A stretch of DNA of 64,000 bases from Ephydatia muelleri (Eukaryota; Porifera; Demospongiae; Spongillida; Spongillidae): assembly GCA_013339895.1 (NCBI GenBank), contig JABACO010000004.1, forward strand, positions 6,583,582 to 6,647,581, read 5' to 3'. Shown here piece by piece: positions 9,344 through 20,960 of the stretch (positions are counted from its first letter, which is position 1; each line of letters starts with the position of its first letter). A program made the position numbers and the translations under genes. Under the pieces are notes generated by a model that was not told the DNA's origin, searched no databases, and was given only the letters and a program-made list of their open reading frames with translations.

Positions 9344-9954
9344 TGTGTAGTTTGTGTTGTGCACATGGGGTATGTTGTCTTTACATATTGTTGTATGCTC
9401 ATAGGGTGTGTTGTATCACCTGTATGCACATGTGATATGTGGAATCTGAGCCATATGAAGTCTTACTATATGTATGGATGGTTTTATAGTGGAGTGGAGT
9501 ATAGCAAATCGTTGTAATATTTTTGAAATTAGATTTTAGATACGTGAAGTACAGTCACAGACAAATTCCTACTTGCACACTGAAACTGACAAGGGGAATT
9601 CAGCAGACAAATTTATTGCAAGGTGGTACAGCATGAAGCACCATCTGCAAAGATTGATCTTGCATTGGGGACACCACCATGTGGTGTCCATTGTCATGGC
9701 ATTGATTGCATCATCATGACATCATCTGCCTCCATCTTGTTTGATTTTGTGGGGGTTTATGTGTGTGTTAGTGTGCTGGGCTGCTAAGTACCAGTTGCCA
9801 AGGAGTTGTTGGGTCAACTCTACCTAGCAAGTCTCCATTCTTAGTGTGTGGTTACAATATTGCATGCATAGGATGAATGTGTTGGATTTGCATACTGTAC
9901 AACCACAACATTTGGTGGTAGCATGTCTGACTTTTCATGCATACATGGCAGTAC
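9344..9954. other. Unique non-coding stretch
   Basis: Between the minisatellite and block-2. No ORF, inverted repeat or similarity to other parts of the window was noticed. It ends close to a C-rich run (9,965-10,005) where similarity to 51,421 begins. Confidence 0.6.
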
Positions 9955-10422
9955 TGCCAGTTATCACCCCCACCCCCTCCCACCCCCACCCCACCCACAC
10001 TCACACATGATAGTTGAGTAAGGTACAACTGAAGATGCAAAACTAAACTCAGCTTGCATATTGTTCTTCTATGAAGAGTTCACCCACAAGGGCCCAGCTC
10101 AAGAGTTTCAGGATGAGTGTAGCTGACATGAAGTCATTGTTGCAGTAGACATGATGGTGACGTGACGCTCATGCAACTGTTGGGTAAGTGTGGCACGTAA
10201 CTTTGGCAACCCACCACCCCGAGACCCATCTCTTTCAGGTTTCAGGCTTTTGTTCACCCACCATCCCATGACTGCACACCTGTGTGTGTACACTTGGAGC
10301 TGTTGTGTATACCCACCCATTTTCACTGTCTGCATGTCACCAAATGTAACCAAACCTTTATTCCTCCTTTTACATGTCATACTGACCCACAAGACTGGAT
10401 GGTAAGTGGCTTCCTCTATTAG

Positions 10423-10483
10423 CACTGTGTGTCTTTCATCCTATCCAATAGGTCATCAAAATCATCATCACTGCCATCAGTCT
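10423..10483 (-). other. Acidic exon-like motif on the minus strand (copy D)
   Basis: Read on the minus strand, a short frame encodes D-x-S-D-D-D-F-D-D-L-L-D-R-M-K-D-T-Q-C, preceded by a possible splice acceptor (GTGTCTTAG). The same residues are encoded at about 51,990-52,051. It looks like a protein-coding relic but is too short to assign. Confidence 0.25.
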
Positions 10484-10589
10484 AAGACACCCAAAAAGCA
10501 TTGTTTTCTTTGTCATTCTAATAGTGTGGTTTTGTGGTTACAGAATCTTTCTTATCGTGCCCTGCTGGATAATGTATTTGTGTGGCTGT

Positions 10590-11105
10590 GTGATATGCTA
10601 TATGGTGGAATAGGGAGGAAGTACAGGAAATGACATTGGAATATTGTGAATTCACATATTGGGTCATTTAATAAATTCTTCAAATTAACAATAGTCACGT
10701 GATTGAAGTCCAGTTGTGTCCTTTCAACGTTGGAGCCAAAGATCAGTGTGGAACAATTGGTGTGAGTATTTTGGCCTAGTGTTTCTCACATGTAGAGGCG
10801 TTCTCGGAGACGTGTGTATTTCAGTTGCATTAATATTGTAAGGGTTAAACACGTACTGTTCATGGCTTGTTCTTGTTGTGTCATTGTCATTCTTAGGCGG
10901 TGCATTTCGATCATGAACGTCGTTTTGATCATTGCATCACGTACATGTACACCCAACGCCCTCCGGATGACGAGGGAGGGGGACACACGATGCATAGAGA
11001 TAAGGTTCCCTCTCACATGTACCATAAGATATGCACGTACCAGCGTGACGCGACTACACTGTATTCGCTTACGATCGATCGGGTGCAGGCGCGTATCCAG
11101 GATTT
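10590..11105 (+). repeat. Dispersed repeat Rep-2, copy D
   Basis: A diverged relative of Rep-1. Landmarks are GGTGGAATAGGGAGGAAGTA, AATAGTCACGTGATTGAAG, CCCAACGCCCTCCGGATGAC, GGTTCCCTCTCACATGTACC and GTACCAGCGTGACGCGAC. It is always followed by GGATTTGAGGGAGGAGGG. Confidence 0.75.
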
Positions 11106-11728
11106 GAGGGAGGAGGGTTTATCGCAAATACAAAGATCAATGCAAAGTGTGGTCAATTAGCAAGAAAGGATTGCGTGGAAAGAATTCATCTATTGCTTCC
11201 GGTATATACTAATAGGGATGTCGCAAGTGTATATGGAGAAGTGATACTTTCAGTTGTCATGCACGAACACAAAGCAGTCTTTATCAGCATTAGCTCACTG
11301 AATGTCCATTCCGCTGAGCATGTTGTGACGGGTAATGTGCACCTAACCACAGCTTCTTTGTGGTGACCCATGTCTGCATGTTTTCTAATCAACTCTAATG
11401 CCTTTTGAAATGTGGTCATAGGACTGCCTCCAGGAGGCCAATGCTGCAAAAAGGAAACAGGGAAGACATGTACAATAGCCACCATTCTCCAGCTTATGGT
11501 ATACAAGCCAAGGAATAAGGTTGGAGCAATGTATGTGACAGAGGGGGGAGGGTGTGTGTGTGCTCGAGCACCCAAGAGCCTCACTATACACACCCCTGGA
11601 TTGGCACCATATCCTCCTCCCCCCTCCATATTGCTGCTTTTCCCATTATGATTCTTGCCCCTCCCCTCTCCCCATATCCCTCCCACCTCCTCTTCCCCCT
11701 TGCATTACATCTCTACTTACTGTTCCAG

Positions 11729-11839
11729 AATGTGTCACGCAATGTACTGTGGAACAGACACGCAAGGTGTTTGATCAGGGCACCATCTTCTCTGTGAAGA
11801 TGTGTGGAGGTCTCAAGTACAACATTGGCATCTGTTCAT
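11729..11839 (+). other. 111-nt exon-like segment (copy D)
   Basis: A segment between a pyrimidine-rich acceptor (TTACTGTTCCAG) and a GTGAGT donor. Its frame gives a cysteine-containing peptide with E-C-V-T-Q-C-T and M-C-G-G-L-K-Y-N. Copies at 18,437-18,547 and 53,153-53,263 have the same length and borders; the first of these has a stop in place of the lysine. Possibly a decayed exon of an unknown host gene trapped in the duplication. Confidence 0.3.
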
Positions 11840-12089
11840 GTGAGTATGAGAGTGGTACCTGCAATGGGTTGAAATTTATCTCCCTCCCTCGTATGCTGTA
11901 GTGTGCAGGTGTAGTGCCACATTTACCTTTTGGTGTATGTACATGTTGTAGTAGAAGAGGGGTGCCATTACTTGAAATCATCTCCCTCACCCACTCTATT
12001 AGATAGCTGAGCATTACATGACCCAATTATCTTCCACACATGATATGGGCATCTAACTTATAGCCACATCCTTTATCAATATCAACACA

Positions 12090-13670
12090 GGGACACTCCC
12101 CCTCACCAGTCGTGTCCTCTCCACACTCCCCTTCACCAGTCATGTTTCCCCCACACTCCCCCTCACCAGTCATGTTTCCCCCACACTCCCCCTCACCAGT
12201 CATGTTTCCCCCACACTCCCCCTCACCAGTCATGTCTCCCCCACACACCCCTTCACCAGTCATGTCTCTCCCACATTCCCCCTCACCAGCCATGTCTCCC
12301 CCACACTCCCCCTCACCAGTCATGTCTCCCCCACACTCCCCCTCACCAGTCATGTCTCCCCCTCACTCCCCCTCACCAGTCATGTCTCCCCCACACTCCC
12401 CCTCACCAGTCATGTCTCCCCCACACTTCCCCTCACCAGTCATGTCTCCCCCACACTCCCCCCTCACCAGTCATGTCTCTCCCACACTCCCCTTCACCAG
12501 TCATGTCTCCCCCACACTCCCCCTCACCAGTCATGTCTCTCCCACACTCCTCTTCACCAGTCATGTCTCCCCCACACTCTCCCTCACCAGTCATGTCTCC
12601 CCCACACTCCCCTCACCAGTCATGTCTCCCCCACACTACCCTCACCAGTCATGTCTCCCCCACACTCCCCCTCACCAGACATGTCTCCCCCTCACTCCCC
12701 CTCACCAGTCATGTCCTCCCCCACACTCCCCCTCACCATTGATGTCTCCCCCACACTTCCCATCACCAGTCATGTCTCCCCCACACTTCCCTACACCAGA
12801 CATGTCTCCCCCTCACTCCCCCTCACCAGTCATGTCTCCCCCACACTCCCCCTCACCAGTCATGTCTCTCCCACACTCCCCTTCACCAGTCATGTCTCCC
12901 CCACACTCCCCTCACCAGTCATGTCTCCCCCACACTCCCCTCACCAGTCATGTCCTCCCCCACACTCCCCCTCACCAGTCATGTCTCCCCCACACTCCCC
13001 CTCACCAGCCATGTCTCCCCCTCACTCCCCCTTACCAGTCATGTCTCCCCCACACTCCCCTCATCAGTCATGTCCTCCCCCTCACCAGTCATGTCTCCCC
13101 CACACTCCCCTTTGTGAACCAGTCATGTCTCCCCCATACCCCCTCACCAGTCATGTCTCCCCCACACTCCCCCTCACCAGTCATGTCTCCCCCACACTCC
13201 CCTCACCAGTCATGTCTCCCCCTCACTCCCCCTCACCAGTCATGTCTCCCCCACACTCCCCCTCACCAGTCATGTCTCCCCCACACTCCCCTCACCAGTC
13301 ATGTCTCCCCCTCACTCCCCCTCACCAGTCATGTCTCCCCCACACTCCCCCTCACCAGTCATGTCTCCCCCACACTCCCCTCATCAGTCATGTCCTCCCC
13401 CTCACCAGTCATGTCTCCCCCACACTCCCCTTCGTGAACCAGTCATGTCTCCCCCACACTCCCCTCACCAGTCATGTCTCCCCCACACTCCCCCTCACCA
13501 GCCATGTTTTCCCCACACTCCCCCTCACCAGTCATGTCTCCCCCACACTCTCCTCACCAGTCATGTCTCCCTCACACTCCCCCTCACCAGTCATGTCCTC
13601 CCCACACACTCCCCCTCACCAGTCATGTCTCCCCCACACTCCCCCTCGAGGACCAGTCATATCCTCCCCC
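12090..13670 (+). repeat. Minisatellite, 30-bp unit, about 50 copies
   Basis: Tandem copies of CTCCCCCTCACCAGTCATGT plus CTCCCCCACA, about 1.6 kb in all, with 29-bp and longer variants. The 30-bp period keeps several frames open (a 441-codon plus-strand frame from 12,112 reads a Ser/Pro/His/Met decapeptide, and the minus strand reads a Gly/Glu/Cys one), so open reading here is not evidence of a protein. It is absent from copies E and F of block-2. Two units share a variant insertion with T-T-Y-GTGAACCAGTC (about 13,110 and 13,430), showing multi-unit duplication inside the array. Confidence 0.93.
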
Positions 13671-15104
13671 TGATGATTACAGACACCATAATATGTTCTT
13701 TCACAGAACAGAGCACCTCCTCCCAGTAGAGAGATTCAGTACTATCACCCTCCCAGCTAGTCCTTCAGATCACGTGATTCATGTAGTTGGGTGCTTTCCA
13801 CAGTTTTTGGAGTAGAATTATAGCATTAAAATTAGGTCTTGCATGCTAAAATGTGGGTGTTTTATGTTGCACCATCCACTAATGAACCCAACCTATTGCA
13901 TGTTGCATTTCTTAGGTCCAGTATAGCTACTCAGAATCGATGTGAGGACGCAGACCTATATGTATGTGTGCTGCTGTAAAGCTGGGTTCAAAGAGACAAT
14001 GGCTGATAGTTACGTCAGTTGTTTATTAACTACCCATCATTTGTATCGTGATAAGTTAATATTCGTGTTCTGCTTGCATGCTCGGACGCTCAGCAGATGA
14101 CATATTCCACCATTACGTAACATCATTGAAGCGTTCTGTATGGAAGGAGGCGGGTCACGTAAATAATGCACATGCACTCACATTACTTACTCGAACAGAC
14201 ATGCTTTGGTATGAGGCCAAGTGCAAGAAGCTTTGAAGCATCAAGTGTGGCAAATGGCACACACATGACTAGTTTCTATATTTATTTTAACTGATTTACA
14301 CGTGTCACTCAGAAGCATTCATATACATAAGCCCATGCCAAGAGAGGTACATAACCTCATTATATTCATTACAGCATCACTGGCCTATCATTGAGGTACA
14401 GCTGTACAACAGCACATGTTTACTGCAAGGGATGGTTTATCATGTACCTGCAGGGTTACATGTTTTGTAAGTGTCAAAGCATATCCAGAAATGTGCGGTC
14501 AAAGGGAATTGACAATTGTAGCGGTTTGTACATTCGCGTATACTTCCGGATAACTCCCATAGACTTGATTGTTAATTATAAACGTAGGTCTAATAGGGTA
14601 CCACTTTTGTGGCTATCAACATTGCTTCATGTATGTATGACCTTGATTTAGACCAAAAAACAACTGTTTTGTATTGTAAATTGTTGTAGTTTTTGTGAAA
14701 ACAGCACTTTCCATAGAGATATATGGAAATCCAACTTTTGCACACCTAATTAATGTATTCTGCAGCTCATAATTCTTACACCAGTTTAGATTCAGACTTT
14801 GTGGGCCTCCAGAACAAGAGATCGTGCAGTTGTATTATTATTTTTAGAGGTATTTACCTAGTATAGATTTTGGCCATTTGAATTTGGATCACAAGGACTA
14901 GGATTCAATTAGCGCCATCTTGTTGAGTGTAGTTTCCATGGATATGGATATATGGCTACATGCAACACAAGACATTAACTGGCACATTGGCTACCTTAGC
15001 GTATACGTATACGCTATTATAGTTAAGTTACTGAGTACTAGCTAGAGCTCTAGTATAGCTGGCTCGAGCTCGAGTCCAGGACATCTATTCGATATTCGCT
15101 GGCT
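13671..15104. other. Unique non-coding region
   Basis: About 1.4 kb without a convincing gene. The longest frames (for example 14,391-14,651) have no homologue in the window and no domain I recognise. It holds short palindromes such as GTATACGTATAC (about 15,000) and GCTCGAGCTCGAG (about 15,063). Confidence 0.6.
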
Positions 15105-15229
15105 GTACACTGTAAAAACAGATGGGTGAATTTCACTCAAAACCGTTCAAAATAGCACTCGATTTCTCAAATCGAGTGCTATTTTGAACCGTTTTGAGTG
15201 AAATTCACCCATCTGTTTTTACAGTGTAC
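15105..15229. mobile_element. TA-flanked hairpin MITE, mariner-like
   Basis: A 125-bp near-perfect inverted repeat with 61-bp arms, one mismatch and a 3-nt loop (15,166-15,168). The ends read TA-CACTGTAAAAACAG and its reverse complement followed by TA. Full-length palindromes flanked by TA are typical of MITEs moved by Tc1/mariner-type transposases; the family assignment is inference. Confidence 0.75.
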
Positions 15230-15391
15230 CAAGGAGTACTAACTACTAGCATTAGTTGTTGGCTGTACCAAGTGAGAGTATACATGTAAGTGTTCTGTGC
15301 GTGCGTGTGTGTGCGCGTGCGTGTATGTGTGTGTATCTCTTGTGTAAATGGCTATAAATCTTTCCTTTCTCCCTCTCAGTCTGCATGCATG

Positions 15392-15424
<33 letters not shown>

Positions 15425-15797
15425 AAGTATCTATGATCTGTATATGTCAATATGTATGTGTGATGTGTATGCTAGCTTGTGTATAAGTTTTGATTTGAAA
15501 AAGCACATTGGGACCATGCATGGGAAATACAACCATCCCATATGTGTGGATAACACAACATTAGTACTATTTTGAATGCATCAGATGGAGAGACAACAAT
15601 TGGCATCCAGTATGAAAGTGGGAGAGTGGTAATAAGTACATTTAACTTGTACTGGTACTATCTCTGCAGTCTGCACCCAAACCCTCAGTTGTAAAATACT
15701 GTGGACAAAATTTCTACAATTCAGGAGCCCTTTCCTTGAATGCAAAACTAAGTTGTTTGTGAAACCAGAACAGTCAGACTATGAGCTGTGTGTGTTG

Positions 15798-15861
<64 letters not shown>

Positions 15862-16240
15862 AGTGGGGAGGGGGGGCAGGGTGCACAATATGCTATGCAC
15901 TTATATAGTTCGTCTGTTGAATTAGTTAATGATGTACACATGCACAATCACATAGTGTTATGTGCCCAGCTGGGACCATCTTTGGCTGATTCACATTTTC
16001 CAATACTATTTTGAACATGCCCACATTTGCAGGTGTCATGGTACATGTGTGTAAATATGATCATGTGTTTGGTGGTTTAAATAGGGTTATACACCTTTGG
16101 GTGTCAGTCTAAGTGTCTGTGAACATGCTGCAAAATGTGTGTGTGGCAAATGTGCACTGTGAACTATTCAAAATAGATCTGGACTGTACAGGTATGTTGT
16201 TAGGATGGGTCATGTGTCTAGCCAATCCACCAGTCTGTCT
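15230..16240. other. Non-coding region with GT microsatellites
   Basis: Contains GT tracts at about 15,397-15,424 and 15,797-15,852. From about 15,880 to 16,010 it carries a diverged copy of the unit that is tandemly repeated at 19,203-19,697 (GTTATGTGCCCAGCTG, ACCATCTTTGGCTG). No gene is seen. Confidence 0.65.
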
Positions 16241-16840
16241 TTTACGCATGCCTACAAGTCATCAGATTTGTAATGATGCAACATTTTCTCATTGTGTTTT
16301 GATATGTATTGTTGGCAGGTCTGGAGAGTGGAAGGTTCCTTGACAATGACATAGACCATGAAGATTGGCTGGAGAGCAAATGATGGACATAGAACTTTGT
16401 GGGTTGGGTGCAACTGTTGTAATCTGGTATGGGAGTGGTGTTTTCAGTCCTGCTTTTGGGTTTTATCCTAGAAGATGGCCCCACTCCCACTCAAAGTGTG
16501 TATGTCCGTCTATCTGTATGTGGGAGTGTATGTTTTGTAATTTGTTCTTTTCTGTGTTTGTGTGTGTTTTTGTGTTTGTGTGACAATGTGCACAATGAAC
16601 ATTTAACCAATATGACTTGGGGTAAGGGTGTGTGATATGCTATATAGGGGAATAGGGAGGGAACAGGAAATGACATTGGAACATTTCTAATTATTGTACA
16701 ATCAGTTTACTTGTTAATACTGGTACCTCTTTGGTGCAGTGTAGTATAGTACGGAACACAAGCAGAGAATGATGATCTCTAACATGAATTACACTGGTGA
16801 GAGAGGCATAAAAAATTTGTTCCTGCATTTTAACAGGAGA
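16241..16840. repeat. Post-recombinase segment of a partial unit
   Basis: Matches 840-1,420 and 54,440-54,970 (TGTTTTGATATGTATTGTTG, then GATGGCCCCACTCCCACTC). It shows that a unit once stood here; its recombinase fragment and TRIM gene are missing. Confidence 0.75.
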
Positions 16841-16987
16841 TGTGTGTGAAAGTTGTCCTTTACTTTAGTGGCCCCCCTTGTTCATTTCAATCCAAATCAA
16901 TTAACAAACAATTAACAAGTTTGCGTGTTAGATGATATAAGCTGTGCAGCTGCAATTTAAGGTTAGCTCTTACGCTTTGATATCAAA

Positions 16988-17396
16988 TAGGGACGCAACA
17001 GTGCTGGAGCACTACACTCCTCGGTACCCTGCACAGTGGTGTGCACAGTGGCATGCGCTTAAACCTTGAGCACTGTAGTGTTAATGTAGGAGTATGTTGT
17101 TTCTAAATAATGCACACACGTACGGTACAGGGGAGGGGGGGCCAGGGAAGGGTGTACTGGTGGTCAGGGGAGGGTGTACTGGTGGTCAGGGGAGGGTGTG
17201 CAGGTGGTCAGGGGAGGGTGTGACGGTGGTCAGTTGAGGGTGTACTGGTGGTCAGGGGAGGGTGTGAAGGTGGTCAGGGGAGGGTGTATGTGACGAGGCA
17301 TAATGGTTACTACAACTCCAGGTCTTTATGCAAGATCTATGGGAAAGGTATTATGAATTGTTCACCACTGATGATAGCTCCACTGTTGCGTCCCTA
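16988..17396. mobile_element. 405-bp TA-flanked element with terminal inverted repeats
   Basis: The ends GGGACGCAACAGTG and CACTGTTGCGTCCC form perfect 14-bp inverted repeats, each followed outwards by TA. The interior has no ORF and includes a minisatellite of about eight 22-bp units (17,130-17,290; GGTGGTCAGGGGAGGGTGT plus 3 bases). It is a non-autonomous DNA transposon, probably using a TA target. Confidence 0.75.
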
Positions 17397-17589
17397 TTAT
17401 ATATCTATCTGCTAGAGCATCGCTCTGATATTGACCACGACGACTGTAACGTACTAGAAGCTATAGCAACCAATAAATTTAACGAGTACATTCCCCCTCA
17501 CGATTAAATGGATAGAAGATTTAACAATGAAGTATAGTGCAACATAACGAATAGCTATACAGGGTAATGCTGTGCAATGTGCTTCAGTA

Positions 17590-18790
17590 TATTCCTATAG
17601 GCGGTGCATTTCAATCATGGACGTAGTTTTGATCATTGCATCACGTACATGTACACCCAACGCCCTCCGGATGACGAGGGAGGGGGACACACGATGCATA
17701 GAGATAAGGTTCCCTCTCACATGTACCATAAGATATGCACGTACCAGCGTGACGCGACGACACTGTATTCGCTTACGATCGATCGGGTGCAGGCACGTAT
17801 CCAGGATTTGAGGGAGGAGGGTTTATCGCAAGTACGCATATAGTGTGGTCAATTAGCAAGAAAGGATTGCGGGGAAAGAATTCATCTATTGCTTCCGGTA
17901 TATACTAATAGGGATGTCGCAGTGTATATATGGAGAAGTGATACTTTCAGTTGTCATGCACGAACACAAAGCAGTCTTTATCAGCATTAGCTCACTGAAT
18001 GTCCATTCCGCTGAGCATGTTGTGACGGGTAATGTGCACCTAACCACAGCTTCTTTGTGGTGAACCATGATGTATGCTTCCTAATCAACTCTAATGCCTT
18101 TTGAAATGTGGTCATAGGACTGCCTCCAGGAGGCCAATGCTGCAAAAAGGAAACAGGGAAGACAATAGCCACCATTCTCCAGCTTATGGTATACAAGCCA
18201 AGGAATAAGGTTGGAGCAACTTATGTGTTAGAGGGGGAGGGTGGGGTGTGTGTGTGTGTGTGTGTGTGTGCTCGAGCACCGAAGAGCCTCGCTAAACACA
18301 CCCCTGGATTGGCACCATATCCTCCTCCCCCCTCCATATTGCTGCCTTTCCCATTATGATTCTTTCCCCTCCCCTCTCCCCATGCCCCTACCACCTCCTC
18401 TTCCCCCTTGCATTACATCTCTACTTACTGTTCCAGAATGTGTCACGCAATGTACTGTGGAACAAACACGCAAGGTGTTTGATCAGGGCACCATCTTCTC
18501 TGTGAAGATGTGTGGAGGTCTCTAGTACAACGTTGGCATCTGTTCATGTGAGTATGAGAGTGGTACCTGCAATGGGTTGAAATTTATCTCCCTCCCTCGT
18601 ATGCTGTAGTGTGCAGGTGTACTGCCACATTTACCTATTGGTGTATGTACATGTTGTAGTAGAAGAGGGGTGCCATTGCTTGAAACCATCTCGCTCCCTT
18701 CCTTCCTCACTGCTTTACTCCCTCACCCACTCCCTTCATGTTCTAGTGAAGGTGGCATATTGTCACAACTAATTTCATGTTTTGTATGCA
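17590..18790 (+). repeat. Block-2 segment, copy E (with Rep-2)
   Basis: The right 1.2 kb of block-2: Rep-2 without its 5' half (17,598-17,825), the TTGCTTCCGGTATATAC stretch, a GT tract (18,245-18,270) and the 111-nt exon-like segment, here with an in-frame stop (18,437-18,547). Followed after GT-rich and tandem-repeat DNA by the recombinase relic of unit B. Confidence 0.8.
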
Positions 18791-19202
18791 TGTATGTGTT
18801 TGCGAATTGTTATGTGTTCCATGAAGGTATCCATGCAAATACATTCCCTCTCGTGTGTCCGCCACTGACAGTATGAAGAGAGTACACACAACAAATGTAT
18901 AGTGAAACTTCAGGATGATCCAAGGGGGATGAGGACATCCTCTACCTCCACACAGGACAGGATCAAGGTCAGGAACAGGCAAACCAGGACAGGTACATGT
19001 TGTAGTATAAGAGTGGTACCATTGGTTGCGCCCTCCCTCCCTCCCTGCCTCTCATTGTGTGTGTGTGTGTGTGTGTGTGTGTTGTGTGTGTGTGTGTTGT
19101 GTGGTATGTGTGTGTGTGTGTGTGTGCGTGTGTGTGTGTGTGTGTGCGTGTGTGTGGCAGGGTGCAAATGCACCTTTAATCAATCTGGTGTTGTGACAAG
19201 AG
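18791..19202. other. Non-coding region with GT tracts
   Basis: Contains interrupted GT tracts at about 19,055-19,155. The flanking frames are low-complexity artefacts. Nothing else is seen. Confidence 0.65.
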
Positions 19203-19697
19203 GATAGGTGGGGCAGTTACAGTATATAGTGAGGAAATAATTCCCTAAGTCATTGTCTGTTGAATTAGTTAATGATGTACACATACACAATCACATAGTG
19301 TTATGTGCCCAGCTGTGACCATCTTTGGCTGCTTCACATTCCAATGAGCCTCCAATCTAGTATTGTGACAAGAGGCTAGGTGTGTGATATGCTATGCAGT
19401 TATATTCAGAGGAATAATTCCGTAAGCCATTGTTGGTTGAATTAGTAAATGAAGTACACATACACAATCACATAATGTTATGTGCCCAGCTGTGACCATC
19501 TTTGGCTGCTTCACATTCCAATGAGCCTCCAATCTAGTATTGTGACAAGAGGCTAGATGTGTGATATGCTATGCAGTTATATTCAGAGGAATTATTCCGT
19601 AAGCCATTGTTGGTTGAATTAGTAAATGAAGTACACATACACAATCACATAATGTTATGTGCCCAGCTGTGACCATCTTTGGCTGCTTCACATTCCA
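19203..19697 (+). repeat. Tandem repeat, 177-bp unit, about 2.8 copies
   Basis: Three successive copies starting near 19,203, 19,380 and 19,557. Each contains GTTATGTGCCCAGCTGTGAC, CATTCCAATGAGCCTCC (absent from the last) and GTATTGTGACAAGAGGCTAG. Copies 2 and 3 are nearly identical; copy 1 is more diverged. A further diverged copy is at about 15,880-16,010. Confidence 0.85.
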
Positions 19698-19774
19698 GTA
19701 ATATGTTGGATACGCCACATTTGCAGCTGTCATGGTAAATGTGTGTAAATATGATCGCTGAAAATGTATTTGCT

Positions 19775-20001
19775 TCAGGGGTTTGGCCTCTACTGAGTAA
19801 TTTGGAGGACCCAGACCTTGGAAAGATTGAAGCAAAGCCCAAGGTTCAAAAGAAATCTGTGATAGCCGATATGTTGAAGGCCATGGTGGAGCCAATGCTG
19901 GTGTGCAGGATAGGCTGTTTAAGCGGCATGGCCGCTGGAAATCAGAATCTGCCAAAGATGGGTATGTGAAGGATTCAGTTCAGAGATGGTTGGAGGCCTA
20001 G
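19775..20001 (+). pseudogene. Tyrosine recombinase relic with large internal deletion (unit B)
   Basis: Begins like the unit C copy (L-L-S-N-L-E-D-P, then A-D-M-L-K-A-M-V-E) and then jumps directly to the last part (A-N-A-G-V-Q-D-R-L-F-K-R-H-G-R-W-K-S), skipping about 460 bp of the catalytic core; the junction also changes frame. Its C-terminal part is closer to the family consensus than the unit A and C copies (D-R-L-F and G-R-W instead of D-T-L-F and G-C-W). It is non-functional. Confidence 0.85.
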
Positions 20002-20439
20002 ACATATAACTCGACCCTTTCTTTGTACATGTACATCTATATATATATGTGGTTGTGTGTTTGTTTGTTGCATGCGTGCTCAATGATGCTAAACCTATTT
20101 GGTATTGGTTTAGGGGTAGCTCTGTACTGGGGGCAGATATTCGTTTCTGTCTGTTGAACACAATGAATTAGTCAGAAACTATGCTCCCTCTGTATGTGGT
20201 TGGTTGTACAGCATGTGATGGCCACGTGAGGGAAGGTTTAAATAGGTTTGCTCGGAAGTTTAGTGCAGTCTACAGTAAGTGTTGTGCACGTGCTGCAAAC
20301 ATTTGCTACAATGTCAAGTACCAAGGCATCCACGGCTGTAGGTTTCAAAAGATTTAGCATATAACTCGACCTTTTCTTTGTACATCTATGTGGTTGTTTG
20401 TTTACAAAGAGCCAACCACATAGAGAAACAATAACATCA
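20002..20439. other. Non-coding segment after the unit B recombinase relic
   Basis: Contains two copies of the post-recombinase phrase ATATAACTCGACC, at about 20,005 and 20,358, suggesting a small local duplication. No gene. Confidence 0.55.
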
Positions 20440-20960
20440 ATTGGGAATAAGGTCATTTTCTAAACATTCACGTGATCGCGCGACCTCGAAGTTGTACAGA
20501 AGTAAACTGCTCGACACATGGAAACGTTGGAGCCAAAGAATAGGTAAACCATTATTGTTTTAACTGGGTGGGAAAAATGGTGTGAAGTATATTGGCCTAG
20601 CTAGTGTTTCTCACAGTGCAGTAGAGGCGAGAGTGCATTTCAGTTGCGTTGTAAGGGTTAAACACATACTGTTCATGGCTTGTGTCGTTGTCATTCTTAG
20701 GCGGTGCATTTGGATCATGACGTGATTTTCTAATGCATTAGAACATTTCACTGTACTACATGTGTACGCACCTTTACACCCAACGCTCTCCGGGTGACGA
20801 GGGAAGGGAGAGCGACACAAGATGCATCGCGCTACGGTTCCCTCTTACATGTACCATAGATATGCATGTACCAGCGTGACGCGACATACCATGCATGTGT
20901 ACATGCAGGGCTGCGTGGTTGTCGACACTGTATTCGCGTAAGATCGATCGATCGACGCTA
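20440..20960 (+). repeat. Dispersed repeat Rep-1, unit B copy
   Basis: Begins within the CATTCACGTGATCGCGCGAC stretch and runs to GTACCAGCGTGACGCGAC and beyond. It lacks the 5' third seen in units A and C. Confidence 0.75.

Larger units (their letters stand above)
9955..12010 (+). repeat. Block-2 segment, copy D
   Basis: About 2 kb homologous to 51,421-53,500 (copy F) and, over its right half, to 17,590-18,790 (copy E). It starts at TACTGCCAGTTATCACCCCC, includes the run GAGTTCACCCACAAGGGCCC, a Rep-2 copy and a 111-nt exon-like segment, and loses similarity near 11,995. In E and F the block leads directly to a recombinase fragment; here it leads to a large minisatellite. Confidence 0.8.

Noticed and set aside
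9131..9517. 128-codon frame with repeated L-V-L-L-H-G-V as a membrane or secreted peptide
   Set aside because: It reads through a 26-bp minisatellite, whose period shifts frame at every unit.
12112..13815. Long Pro/Ser/His-rich open frames in the minisatellite as a mucin-like or structural protein
   Set aside because: The 30-bp period keeps frames open on both strands automatically, unit-length variants shift the frame repeatedly, and no start context or flanking exon supports translation.
19203..19697. Satellite or centromeric array (177-bp unit)
   Set aside because: Unit length is in the range of satellites, but only three copies occur here plus one dispersed, so there is no basis for a centromere claim.
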